From positions 120,743-184,742 of the forward strand of contig LLEU01000025.1 in NCBI GenBank assembly GCA_001567505.1: a DNA stretch of 64,000 nucleotides, written 5' to 3'. This document shows, piece after piece, positions 55,608 to 64,000 of this stretch (positions are counted from its first letter, which is position 1; each line of letters opens with the position of its first letter). The DNA comes from Acidobacteria bacterium OLB17 (lineage in GTDB: Bacteria; Acidobacteriota; Blastocatellia; Pyrinomonadales; Pyrinomonadaceae). Both the position numbers and the translations under genes were made by a program. Below the pieces are notes generated by a model that was given only the letters and a program-made list of their open reading frames with translations, did no database searches and had not been told where the DNA came from.

Positions 55608-57732
55608 ATGCTAAGCTCTGATCCCCGGAATAACGACACGCCCTTCAACACTAAGAGCAAGTTAGTATGTCTTGAGGACATCTTTAAAACGGGAATATTT
55701 CGAGTCCCTGACTACCAACGTGGCTACGCTTGGACGAAAAGACAATTAGAAGACTTTTGGGACGATCTGGTGAACCTGCCCTCGAATCGGTTTCACTACA
55801 CGGGACTACTTTCGTTGAGAAAAGTTGATAATAAGGTTTGGGAAAATTGGAAGGAAGAGCGTTCCCTCGTTAAAGACAGAGGATTTATACCTTTCCACAT
55901 CGTTGACGGACAACAGCGTTTGACAACATTTGTAATTTTCATTCAAGTAATTTACGAGAAACTCAAATCAATTCCGGAAAACAAAGACAAAAAGGACGAA
56001 GAAATTTCTCTTGGCTCTTTAAGCTTGAAAACGATCAAAGAAGAATATTTGGTGATCGAAGAGCCGCCTGAATTTACTAACAAAACATACAAATTCGGCT
56101 ATGAAGTAGATAATCCAAGTTTCAAGTTTTTGCGAGAAAAAATTTTCTTAGAACCGCACAGCGAAGCAAGCCAAGAAACCTTTTACACGCTCAACCTTGA
56201 GAAGGCAAAGGAGTTCTTCAAGGGCTATCTTGACGAGTATTACAAAGAGAATGGCTTAACTGGAATAGAAGCATTATTCACAAAAGTAACGCAAAATCTA
56301 ATGTTCAACGTTTACGTTATCGACGATGATTTTGATGTTTTTGTTGCGTTCGAGACGATGAATAACCGGGGCAAGCCACTGTCAACTCTAGAACTGCTCA
56401 AAAAACCGCCTGATATATCTGACAACGTTGTACAAGGATGAGGAGTTACAGGACAACGAAAAGCTTTCGTTAAGAGATAAGATCAATGACGCCTGGAAGG
56501 AGATATATCATCAACTTGGCAGAAACAAAGAGAATCCGCTCGATGACAACGATTTCTTGCGGGCTCATTGGATCATTTACTTCCAATATACGAGGAAGAA
56601 GGCTAACTCTTACAATAGCTTTTTATTAGGGCAAAAGTTCACACCCCAAAGTGTTTACGGAACGACAGGCCTAGACTATTATTCTTTACACGAGTTTGAA
56701 GAGGTCAGAGAGGACGACGAGACCTACCAGGAAGACGCTGAAGCAAACGGGCAAGATGAAGCCGTTGGTTCAGGTTCCAAGCTTTCACCAGAGGAAATTA
56801 AAGACTATGTGGACAGTCTACAAGCAACCGCAGGCCCTTGGTATCGTACATATTATCCGAAGCACGACCAAAACATATCGAAAGAAGAAATTGACTGGCT
56901 CGAACGACTAAACAGGATCGGCATCAACTATTTTCGGCCGCTTGTAACTGCATCGTTTTTAGGCCCCGATATATCACCTGAACAAAGGGGCCAACTATTC
57001 AAAGCAATTGAACGGTTTATCTTTATTGTCTTTAGGATGAGCCGCTCGATGGCAAATTTCGGGAACAGTGAATTCTACAGAAAGGCGAGAGAATTAAGAA
57101 CCGGTAAGACTTCCGTTGAAGAAGTGATCGGGAGACTTGACGACCTCATCAATAGGTTTTTCTTCTATCAATCTAAAAGCGACGGGGAGAGATACTTTAA
57201 GTTTGGAGACTTCAAAAACTTCCTAGACAGACAATTTAACGATAGAGGCGGTTTTTACGCTTGGAACGGCCTTCGGTATTTTCTTTATGAGTACGAAATG
57301 GAGAAAGCTCTGGACAGCAGACATCAGAAAATTGATTGGGAACCTTTTGTAAAGAATGAGAAGGATAAGGTTTCTATCGAACATATCTATCCGCAGACGC
57401 CAACTGATGAGGCCTGGAAAAAGAGTTTTGGGCAATATAAAGAAGAAGAGCAGGTTTTTTTTCAAGGAACATTGGGCAACCTGTTGGCCCTTTCCCAAAG
57501 CATCAATTCGAGTTTGCAGAATAACTCTTTTGCCGAAAAGGTACAGGGCTATTCTAATGGCTCAGATTCTGCAATTGAGGTTGCTAAGGAATATAAGGAG
57601 TGGAATCCTGACAGTATTCGTAAACGAGGGATGATGCTGTTAAAGTTCATGGAAGAACGTTGGAACCTAAAATTTGAGAACGAAGATGCGAAGGAAAAAC
57701 TGCTATTCCTCGACTTTATGAAGAAGAAATGA
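55608..57732 (+). CDS. DUF262/DUF1524 (GmrSD-like) putative defence nuclease (frameshifted)
   Basis: About 707 residues when repaired. The N-terminal DUF262 domain has VPDYQRGYAWTKRQLEDFWDDL and HIVDGQQRLTTFVIF (DGQQR, the nucleotide-related motif). The C-terminal DUF1524 HNH-like domain has VSIEHIYPQTP...LGNLLALSQSINSSLQNNSF. GmrSD-type enzymes cut modified phage DNA. The frame breaks in an A6 run at about 56400-56405: LELLKK turns to PPDIS, while the other frame reads NRLIYLTTLYKDEEL, the family sequence; one extra A explains it. The gene is visibly more AT-rich than its neighbours and interrupts the gcv cluster, suggesting horizontal acquisition. Its stop overlaps the next ATG (ATGA). Confidence 0.85.
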
Positions 57733-59045
57733 AGACTGACCGCATTGTTCGCCGCAGATTCCTGTCGTCCATTGGCAAGGGCCTTGGGCTGATGGCATTA
57801 TCATCGGCGACGGTCGCTTCGCTGTGGAAAGATGTGAAAGCTGCGGGGAAGGCGGTCGATCATCTTTCGCCGTTGGAGGTCGCGGCGGACGAGGATTTTT
57901 GGTCTGTTATCCAGCAATCGTTCTCGGTCACGCGCGGCATCATCAACCTGAACAATGGCGGCGTCAGCCCGAGTCCGCGAATGGTCACCGAAGCGTTCGT
58001 CCGATACACCTGGCAGCAGGAGGATGCAACGGCATATACGATGTGGCAGATCCTCGAACCGCAGTCCGAGACCGTGCGGGCGGGCCTTGCGGAGATGTTC
58101 GGCTGCGACAAGGAAGAGATCGCGATCACTCGGAACGCAAGCGAGTCGCTAGAGATCCTTTTGATGGGTATGGACTTGAAGTCCGGCGACGAGATACTCA
58201 CAACGACGCAGGATTATCCGCGTATGTTGACGACGCTAAAGCAACGCGAACTCCGCGAAGGCCTGAAGCTCAACCTGATCAAAGTCCCGATCGCTCCCGC
58301 CGATGTCGGCGAGATCGCCGCCGCATTCGAACGCTCCGTAACGGCGCGAACCAAGCTCATCCTGATATCGCATCAGATCAACTTGACGGGACAGATAATG
58401 CCTGTCAAACAGGTCTGCGAAATGGCACGCAAGCGGGGCATCGAGACAATAGTTGACGGTGCACATTCGTTCTCTCAGTTCGATTTCAAGCGTGACGACC
58501 TCGGCTGCGATTATTTCGGCACAAGCCTTCACAAATGGACATACGCGCCGAAAGGCACGGGAATGCTCTATGTAAAAAAGGACAAGATACCGAAGATCTG
58601 GGCCTTGATGGCGAGCGAAGAAAAGAACAAGGCCGACATTCGCAAATTCGAGGAGATCGGCACACATTCGGCCGCAATGCGGCTTGCGATCGGTGAAGCG
58701 ATCCTATTCAACCGCGCCATCGGAGCAAAGCGAAAGGAAGAACGCCTTCGATATCTGTCGCGCTATTGGATGAACCGACTAAAGGCCGTGCCGAAGGTCG
58801 GCTTTAATACTTCGTTCGATCCGAAACAATCCTGTGCGATCGCGAACTTCCGCGTAGAGGGCGTCGATCCGGTCGCTCTTGGCAGCCATTTGATGGCAAA
58901 ACACAAGATCTACACGACGCCGATCGTTCATGCCGAATTCACCGGCATTCGCATTACGCCGAATGTCTATACGACATTGTGGGAACTTGACCGCTTTTGC
59001 GATGTTGTCGAAAGCGTGGCAAAGAACGGGCTGCCTAAAGCATAA
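57729..59045 (+). CDS. Tat-exported class V aminotransferase-like PLP enzyme
   Basis: 438 residues. A twin-arginine signal (IVRRRFLSSIGKGLGLMALSS) is followed by a fold-type I PLP domain of the isopenicillin N epimerase/cysteine desulfurase group: NLNNGGVSPSPRMV, TRNASESLEILLMGM, DGAHSFSQFDF and the PLP lysine in SLHKWTYAPKGTGMLY. The reaction cannot be told: epimerase, lyase or desulfurase are all possible. Export of a folded PLP protein through Tat is consistent with this signal. It overlaps the DUF262 stop by four bases and lies 53 bases before gcvPB. Confidence 0.85.
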   Translation: MKTDRIVRRRFLSSIGKGLGLMALSSATVASLWKDVKAAGKAVDHLSPLEVAADEDFWSVIQQSFSVTRGIINLNNGGVSPSPRMVTEAFVRYTWQQEDATAYTMWQILEPQSETVRAGLAEMFGCDKEEIAITRNASESLEILLMGMDLKSGDEILTTTQDYPRMLTTLKQRELREGLKLNLIKVPIAPADVGEIAAAFERSVTARTKLILISHQINLTGQIMPVKQVCEMARKRGIETIVDGAHSFSQFDFKRDDLGCDYFGTSLHKWTYAPKGTGMLYVKKDKIPKIWALMASEEKNKADIRKFEEIGTHSAAMRLAIGEAILFNRAIGAKRKEERLRYLSRYWMNRLKAVPKVGFNTSFDPKQSCAIANFRVEGVDPVALGSHLMAKHKIYTTPIVHAEFTGIRITPNVYTTLWELDRFCDVVESVAKNGLPKA

Positions 59046-59098
59046 GAGACCTTTTAGGGCACGAAGCCGACATATAATTTAGATACGACGAAAGAAAA

Positions 59099-60635
59099 AT
59101 GAGCATTAAGAAAGTAACTTCACATCCAACACAGAACGAGGCATTGATCTTCGAGCGTTCGCAGGCGGGCCGCGTCGGGTATCGTCTCGCAAAGCTTGAC
59201 GTCGAAGAGGCGAATTTGGATTCGCTGATCCCGAAGGAGCTTCGGCGTGACGACGGCCTCGCGGGCGTCCCTGAGGTCTCCGAGGTCGATGTCGTGCGGC
59301 ATTTTACGCGGATGTCCAGTTGGAATTATTCGATCGACCTCGGCCTTTATCCGCTCGGTTCGTGCACGATGAAGTACAACTCGCGGCTCAACGAAAAGGT
59401 CGCACGCATTCCTGGATTCGCCGGCCTTCATCCGCTTGCACCCGAAGAAGAATCGCAGGGCGCACTCGAACTGATCTACCGCCTTCAGGAAGCTCTCGCC
59501 GAGATCACGGGCCTTCCCGGCGTTTCCCTGCAGCCGGCCGCCGGTGCGCAGGGCGAGATGACGGGCGTAATGCTGATACGTGCTTTTCTTGATAAGCGCG
59601 ACGGCGAGGCCTCAAAAGAACGCCGTGTGATGCTGATTCCCGATTCCGCACACGGAACGAATCCCGCCTCGGCCGCACTCGCCGGATTTACCGTAAAGAC
59701 GATCCGCTCGACCGCCGACGGCATAACCGATATGGATCACCTGCGCGAGCTCTGCAATGAGGGCGGCGTCGCGGGCGTTATGTTCACGAACCCGAACACG
59801 GTCGGCATCTTCGAACGCAACATCAAAGAGATCTGCGACACGGTGCACAACGCCGGCGGCCTCGTCTATATGGACGGCGCGAATATGAACGCGCTTGTCG
59901 GCGTCGCACGCCCCGGCGATATGGGCGTCGATGTGATCCACCTGAATTTGCACAAGACCTTTTCGACCCCGCACGGAGGCGGCGGCCCGGGCTGCGGCCC
60001 TTGCTGCTGCACGGCCGAGCTCGCCGAGTTCCTGCCGGTGCCGCGTGTCGTGTTGGAAGCGGCGTCGCCCGACGCAAAGTTCCGCCTCGACTACAACCTC
60101 CCGAATTCGATCGGCCGCGTTAAGGCCTTCTTCGGCAACTTCGGGATGATGGTCCGCGCACTTTCTTACATTTACACGCACGGGAACGACGGCCTCAAAG
60201 AGGCGACCGAGGCCGCCCGTGCTCAACGCGCGGTATCTCGGGCACAAACTCGAAGGCACCTTCGACAAACCATTCCCGTCGGACGGTATGCACGAGGCGA
60301 TCTTCTCGCACAAGAACCAGGCAAAGAACGGCGTCGTCACGCTCGACATCGCAAAACGCCTGATCGACTACGGCTTTCATCCGATGACCGTATATTTCCC
60401 GCTCGTCGTGGAAGGCGCGATGCTTATCGAGCCGACCGAGTCCGTCGGCCGTGCCGACCTCGATGCGTTCGCGGAGGCGATGATCGATATCGATCGCGAG
60501 GCAAAGGAAGACCCCGAGCTCGTAAAGAACGCACCGCATTCGACACGCATCGGACGCCTCGATGAGGCCGCTGCTGCACGCAAACCCGTGCTTCGCTGGC
60601 GTCCCGATATGGAAGCCGCGGGCAAGTCCGCCTAG
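59099..60635 (+). CDS. gcvPB: Glycine dehydrogenase (decarboxylating) subunit 2 (frameshifted)
   Basis: About 511 residues when repaired. PLP-bearing C-terminal half of the P-protein: Lys286 in HLNLHKTFSTPHGGGGPGCGP binds the cofactor; SWNYSIDLGLYPLGSCTMKYN and LQPAAGAQGEMTG are conserved. The frame breaks in a CCC run at 60216-60218: KEATEAA becomes RAQRAVSRAQ, while the other frame continues VLNARYLGHKLEGTFDKPF to the true C-terminus at 60635. One extra C explains it. Strong conservation on both sides suggests an assembly error. It completes a T-H-PA-PB set; the L protein (lpd) is not in the window. Confidence 0.92.
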
Positions 60636-60658
60636 AAAGGCCCGATCTCAAGCCCCGA

Positions 60659-61240
60659 ATGGCGACGATCTCCGGAATCTCAAAGGTCATTCGGGTCGCA
60701 CTCATCCTCGTGTGGGCGGCGGTGATCGTCGCTGCCCTCACGGCTTACCTGCTCGACCCCGCAGCGTTTACCGCCGCAAAGATCGCCGAGTTCCTAAAGG
60801 CGAACGCCGGCAACATTTGGATCGCATACCTTCTTGTTTCGGCCCTTCGCGGCCTCACGCTTTTACCAAGCACGCCGCTCGTAATCGCCGGGACGATACT
60901 CTTCCCGAGCGAGCCGCTCGCGGTATTTCTCGTTTCGCTAATCGGGATCGCACTTTCATCCACGATGATCTACTTCTTCTCCGAGGCTCTCGGCTTTGAC
61001 GATTTCTTTGAAAGGCGAAAACCCGAACTCGTATACAGCCTTCACCGCAAACTCGAAACGCCTTGGGGCCTCGCGTTCGTGGCGGCCTGGGCGTTCTTCC
61101 CTCTCGCCCCGACCGATGCCGTCTGCTACGTCGCAGGCATCGTCCGACTCGAATATTGGAAGTTCATCCTCGCGATCCTTCTCGGCGAAGCGGTCCTCTG
61201 CGGCATCTATATTTGGGCGGGTTCGGCGATGCTTTCCTAA
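60659..61240 (+). CDS. VTT-domain (TVP38/DedA-like) membrane protein
   Basis: 193 residues, five or so membrane helices. The VTT pattern is seen in SALRGLTLLPSTPLVIAGTILFP, VFLVSLIGIALSSTMIYFFSEALGFDD and the re-entrant-like WAFFPLAPTDAVCYVAGIV. DedA/TVP38 relatives are now linked to lipid-carrier (undecaprenyl phosphate) or phospholipid flipping, though this member is untested. It begins 24 bases after gcvPB, probably on the same transcript. Confidence 0.85.
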   Translation: MATISGISKVIRVALILVWAAVIVAALTAYLLDPAAFTAAKIAEFLKANAGNIWIAYLLVSALRGLTLLPSTPLVIAGTILFPSEPLAVFLVSLIGIALSSTMIYFFSEALGFDDFFERRKPELVYSLHRKLETPWGLAFVAAWAFFPLAPTDAVCYVAGIVRLEYWKFILAILLGEAVLCGIYIWAGSAMLS

Positions 61241-61370
61241 AGGCTGCTCAATTTGCCTGCCGGCCTCTTTGTGTATATAATCGCCCGCGCACGTAACTCG
61301 TGCTTGAAAACACCGCCGCCGAGGCCCCACGACCGACGACGAAAACTCTAGCTCATTTTTGGAGGTTTCT

Positions 61371-62447
61371 ATGTCGCAGCCTGTAGCAAAACAGACGATC
61401 AACGAGGAAAAGATGCACGCCTTTCTTGGAAAGGTAGTGAGTGATTTTGGCGCGAGCCTTAGCTCGGTGCTTGGGTTTATAGGGCTGAAGCTCGGCCTTT
61501 ACGACGCGCTTGCCGATTCCGACGGAATGACGTCGGAAGAACTTGCCGCAAAGACCGGAACGAACGAACGATATATTCGCGAATGGCTTCTCAATCAGGC
61601 TTCGGGCGACTATCTTTCGTACGACGCCGCCACGGGCAAATATTCGATGCTGCCCGAACAGCGCGAGGCGCTTACGGACGAATCCAGCCCGTACTTTGTC
61701 GGCGGCGGATTCTACGTCGTAAAGGCAATGGTAAATGCACAGCCGCGCATCGCCGAACTATTCAGGTCGGGCGGCGGAATGCATTGGGGCGACCACGACC
61801 CCGATCTGTTCGTCGGCACCGAGAAGTTCTTCCGTCCGGGCTATTCCGCCTTTCTTACAACGCAATGGATACCGGCCCTTAACGGTATTGAAGAAAAATT
61901 AAAAGCGGGTGCAAAGATCGCGGATATCGGGTGCGGACACGGAGCCTCGACAGTCGTTATGGCAAAGGCATTCCCTAAGTCCGAATACTTCGGTTTTGAC
62001 AGCCATCCGGATTCGATCGAGATCGCAAAAGAACGTGCCGCCAAAGCCGGTATCGCTGACCGCTCGGCCTTTGCTACGGCGCGCGCCGACGATTTCCCGG
62101 ACAATAAGTACGACCTGATCTGCTTTTTCGACTGCCTCCACGATATGGGCGACCCGGTGGGTGCATTAAAGCATTCGCGTGAATGCCTTGCTCCGAATGG
62201 AAGCGTACTTATAGTCGAACCGATGGCGGGCAACACTCCGGAAGAGAATTTCAACCCGATCGGCAGGACATTCTCCGCCGCATCGACCTTGTGCTGTACG
62301 CCGAACGCTATCGCACAAGGCGGTTCCGCTCTCGGCGCCGTCGCGACCGAGGACAAACTTCGCTCAGCGGCGATGGGCGGCGGATTCACGTCGTTCGAAC
62401 GCGTTGCGGAAACGCCGTTCAATCGCGTTTTCGAAGCTCGGGCCTAG
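61371..62447 (+). CDS. SAM-dependent methyltransferase with winged-helix N-terminus
   Basis: 358 residues from ATG 61371, with a clear GGAGG six bases upstream. Residues 1-110 form a helical/winged-helix dimerisation domain (FIGLKLGLYDALADSDGMTSEELAAKTGTNERYIREWLLNQASGDYL). The class I methyltransferase domain has IADIGCGHGASTVVMAKAFPKSEYFGFDSHPDSIEIAKERA, FFDCLHDMGDPVGALKHSRECLAPNGSVLIVEP. The layout matches the Rv2258c-like group of small-molecule O- or C-methyltransferases. No biosynthetic cluster surrounds it, so the substrate is unknown. Confidence 0.87.
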   Translation: MSQPVAKQTINEEKMHAFLGKVVSDFGASLSSVLGFIGLKLGLYDALADSDGMTSEELAAKTGTNERYIREWLLNQASGDYLSYDAATGKYSMLPEQREALTDESSPYFVGGGFYVVKAMVNAQPRIAELFRSGGGMHWGDHDPDLFVGTEKFFRPGYSAFLTTQWIPALNGIEEKLKAGAKIADIGCGHGASTVVMAKAFPKSEYFGFDSHPDSIEIAKERAAKAGIADRSAFATARADDFPDNKYDLICFFDCLHDMGDPVGALKHSRECLAPNGSVLIVEPMAGNTPEENFNPIGRTFSAASTLCCTPNAIAQGGSALGAVATEDKLRSAAMGGGFTSFERVAETPFNRVFEARA

Positions 62448-62614
62448 GCCGAACCGTTCCCTTCTACGCGGGCTCCGTCTTGCCGCACGTGTTCACGGCA
62501 AGTTCGCGGGCCCGTATTCTTGCGCCTTCCGTTCGACAACTCGACGCTTTTCGATGCCTAACACAGGCCCGCGATTTACAGTCTGGCCGCACCTGCCTTA
62601 TAGTATTCAAAACT

Positions 62615-64000
62615 ATGGTAAAGATCGGCATTCCCAAAGAGATCAATCCCGGCGAAAAGAGAGTTGCGGCAACGCCCGAGACAGTCCTGAAGCTTCGAAA
62701 GCTAGGATTCGAGGTCGCGGTCGAGGCTCACGCGGGCGAAGGCATCAGCGTAACGGACGCCGAGTATCAGGAAGCGGGCGCCGAGGTCATCGCGGACACG
62801 AACGACCTTTGGGGATCGGCCGATGTCATCCTGAAGGTCCGTCCGCCCGAGATGAACGAGGCCCTGCACGTTCACGAGGCCGAACTTCTGCGCAAAGGTG
62901 CGACCCTGATCGGGTTCATCTGGCCCGCACAGCACAAGGAGCTCCTCGAACGGCTCGCAACGCGCAAAGCGAACGTATTCGCGATGGATGCGATCCCGCG
63001 CATCACACGCGCGCAGAAGATGGACACGCTTTCCGCAATAGCGAACATCGCCGGATACCGTGCCGTCATCGAGGCCGCGGCACATTATCCGCGATTCTTT
63101 ACCGGACAGATCACCGCCGCCGGCAAGATCAACCCCGCGAAGGTGCTTGTGATAGGCGCAGGCGTGGCCGGGCTTTCGGCGATCGGCGCCGCAAAGGGTT
63201 TGGGAGCGATCGTGCGTGCTTTCGATCCGCGTTCGGCGACAAAGGACCAGGTCGCGTCGATGGGCGCGGAGTTCCTCGAGCTCGACATCAAAGAAGAAGG
63301 CGAGGGCAAAGGCGGATACGCGAAGGAGATGTCCGACGCCTTTCTGAAGGCCGAAATGGCACTCTTTGCTCAGCAGGCGATGCAGGTCGATATCATCATC
63401 ACGACCGCGCTGATCCCCGGCAAACCCGCACCAAAATTGATCACGACCGGAATGGTCGAATCGATGCGGCCGGGCTCCGTGATCGTCGATCTCGCGGCCG
63501 AACAAGGCGGCAACTGCGCACTCACCCAGCCCGGAAAGGTCGTAAACCACAAGGGCGTCACCATCATCGGCTACACCGACCTTCCCTCGCGAATGGCTTC
63601 GATGTCGAGCCAGCTTTACGGCGCTTGCCTTACCGCCCTCCTTGAGGAGCTGCTCGCCGATGGCACTGCGGAGGGTGTCAGCAGCCCGACCGTAAGGGTG
63701 GGCCCGTCGGACGGGAGTGTGCCCGGTGATGGTCAAACATCGGCGTCTGAAACCAGGCTCAATATCGATCTCGACGACGAGGTCATTCGCGGTGCTATCG
63801 TCCTTCACGAAGGAAAGATGATGTGGCCGCCGCCGCCGAGGCCGACCCCGCCTGCGCCTCCGGAACCGGGCGTCCCGACAAAGAGTTCTCATGCGGTCGC
63901 CGCCGCAAAGGCCGCCGCGGCCGGCCACGTGCACGACGAAGGCAACGGCGTAAGCCCTTGGCTGCTCGGCATCATCGGCCTGATAATGCTCGGCCTCGCG
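62615..64000 (+). CDS. pntA: NAD(P) transhydrogenase alpha subunit, cut by the window end
   Basis: 462 codons are present and open to the edge. Start ATG 62615 (MVKIGIPKEINPGEKRVAATPETVLKL). The AlaDh/PNT N-terminal domain is followed by the NAD site VLVIGAGVAGLSAIGAAKGLGAIVRAFDPR and the transhydrogenase-specific ITTALIPGKPAPKLIT and DLPSRMASMSSQLYG. A Pro-rich stretch (MMWPPPPRPTPPAPPEP) leads to the first membrane segment (WLLGIIGLIMLGLA), so domains I and II are fused in one chain. The enzyme couples proton entry to NADPH formation. About 28 unusual residues (SPTVRVGPSDGSVPGDG onward) are inserted before LNIDLDDEVIRGA. Confidence 0.93.
   Translation, partial: MVKIGIPKEINPGEKRVAATPETVLKLRKLGFEVAVEAHAGEGISVTDAEYQEAGAEVIADTNDLWGSADVILKVRPPEMNEALHVHEAELLRKGATLIGFIWPAQHKELLERLATRKANVFAMDAIPRITRAQKMDTLSAIANIAGYRAVIEAAAHYPRFFTGQITAAGKINPAKVLVIGAGVAGLSAIGAAKGLGAIVRAFDPRSATKDQVASMGAEFLELDIKEEGEGKGGYAKEMSDAFLKAEMALFAQQAMQVDIIITTALIPGKPAPKLITTGMVESMRPGSVIVDLAAEQGGNCALTQPGKVVNHKGVTIIGYTDLPSRMASMSSQLYGACLTALLEELLADGTAEGVSSPTVRVGPSDGSVPGDGQTSASETRLNIDLDDEVIRGAIVLHEGKMMWPPPPRPTPPAPPEPGVPTKSSHAVAAAKAAAAGHVHDEGNGVSPWLLGIIGLIMLGLA
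63676..63760. repeat. Palindrome-rich insertion within pntA
   Basis: In-frame extra sequence relative to typical PntA. It contains CCCGTC-G-GACGGG (63703-63715), the GGGCCC palindrome and CCCGACCG/CGGACGGG arms. It looks like a REP-type or short mobile repeat accommodated in frame; no second copy was seen in the window. Confidence 0.5.

Noticed and set aside
56395..56410. Programmed frameshift in the A6 run of the DUF262 gene
   Set aside because: A slippery A6 is suggestive, but no stimulatory hairpin is evident and six other genes carry similar homopolymer indels, so an assembly error is simpler.
62404..63645. Arg-rich 413-residue reading frame
   Set aside because: It is another frame of the pntA gene, which is fully conserved from 62615 to the window end; the Arg/Gly-rich product has no family pattern.

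Overview
The window reads as a chromosomal segment of a Gram-negative, LPS-making bacterium, most likely of the phylum Acidobacteriota, class Blastocatellia. This is inferred from gene content and not from a marker tree. The evidence is lpxD, lpxB and lptD; TonB and OmpA-like outer-membrane proteins; bacillithiol synthesis (bshC); a separate atpD-atpC pair; and a secreted beta-propeller protein whose Pro-rich linker leads into a C-terminal domain resembling TIGR03437, a family typical of Acidobacteria. Coding density is high and codon use is GC-rich. The one clear exception is a more AT-rich gene at 55.6-57.7 kb.

Layout. 0-3.7 kb: an HNH nuclease, a repeat-rich intergenic stretch, an arsR-arsM arsenic operon and two little-known genes. 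3.6-14.4 kb: cysS, cysteine dioxygenase, dsbD, a pyruvate dehydrogenase operon (pdhA, pdhB, a GIY-YIG gene, pdhC), an M28 peptidase and an EamA transporter. 14.5-24.2 kb: a STAS protein, lpxD/lpxB, a PD40 protein, ilvE, lptD and a lipoprotein. 24.3-30 kb: an acyl-CoA (methylmalonyl-CoA) mutase large subunit, yraN, and a heme-iron locus (heme oxygenase plus TonB receptor) behind a promoter with a Fur-like palindrome. 30-42 kb: atpC/atpD, phoH-ybeY-zwf, a CorC-like protein, a biotin carrier, pheA with an apparent leader-peptide attenuator, and mutL/bshC. 42-52 kb: a BNR-repeat protein, a large OmpA-like protein, glutamate dehydrogenase, larE and a TPR-led operon. 52-61 kb: the glycine cleavage genes gcvT, gcvH, gcvPA and gcvPB, interrupted by a DUF262/DUF1524 gene and a Tat-exported PLP enzyme. 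60.6-64 kb: a VTT membrane protein, a methyltransferase and the start of pntA, which is cut by the window end.

The most interesting item is 38.0-38.23 kb. There a promoter drives a 30-codon peptide (six Phe, two Tyr). It is followed by a 10-bp hairpin, a possible antiterminator segment and a strong intrinsic terminator that ends just before pheA. This looks like a classical phenylalanine attenuator. The PheA it would control lacks the ACT domain that normally gives feedback inhibition.

Seven genes are split by single-base indels in short homopolymers: the M28 peptidase, the PD40 protein, the lipoprotein, the TonB receptor, gdh, the DUF262 gene and gcvPB. In each, the protein continues perfectly in the next frame. 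I annotate each as one gene and regard sequencing or assembly error as likelier than decay.
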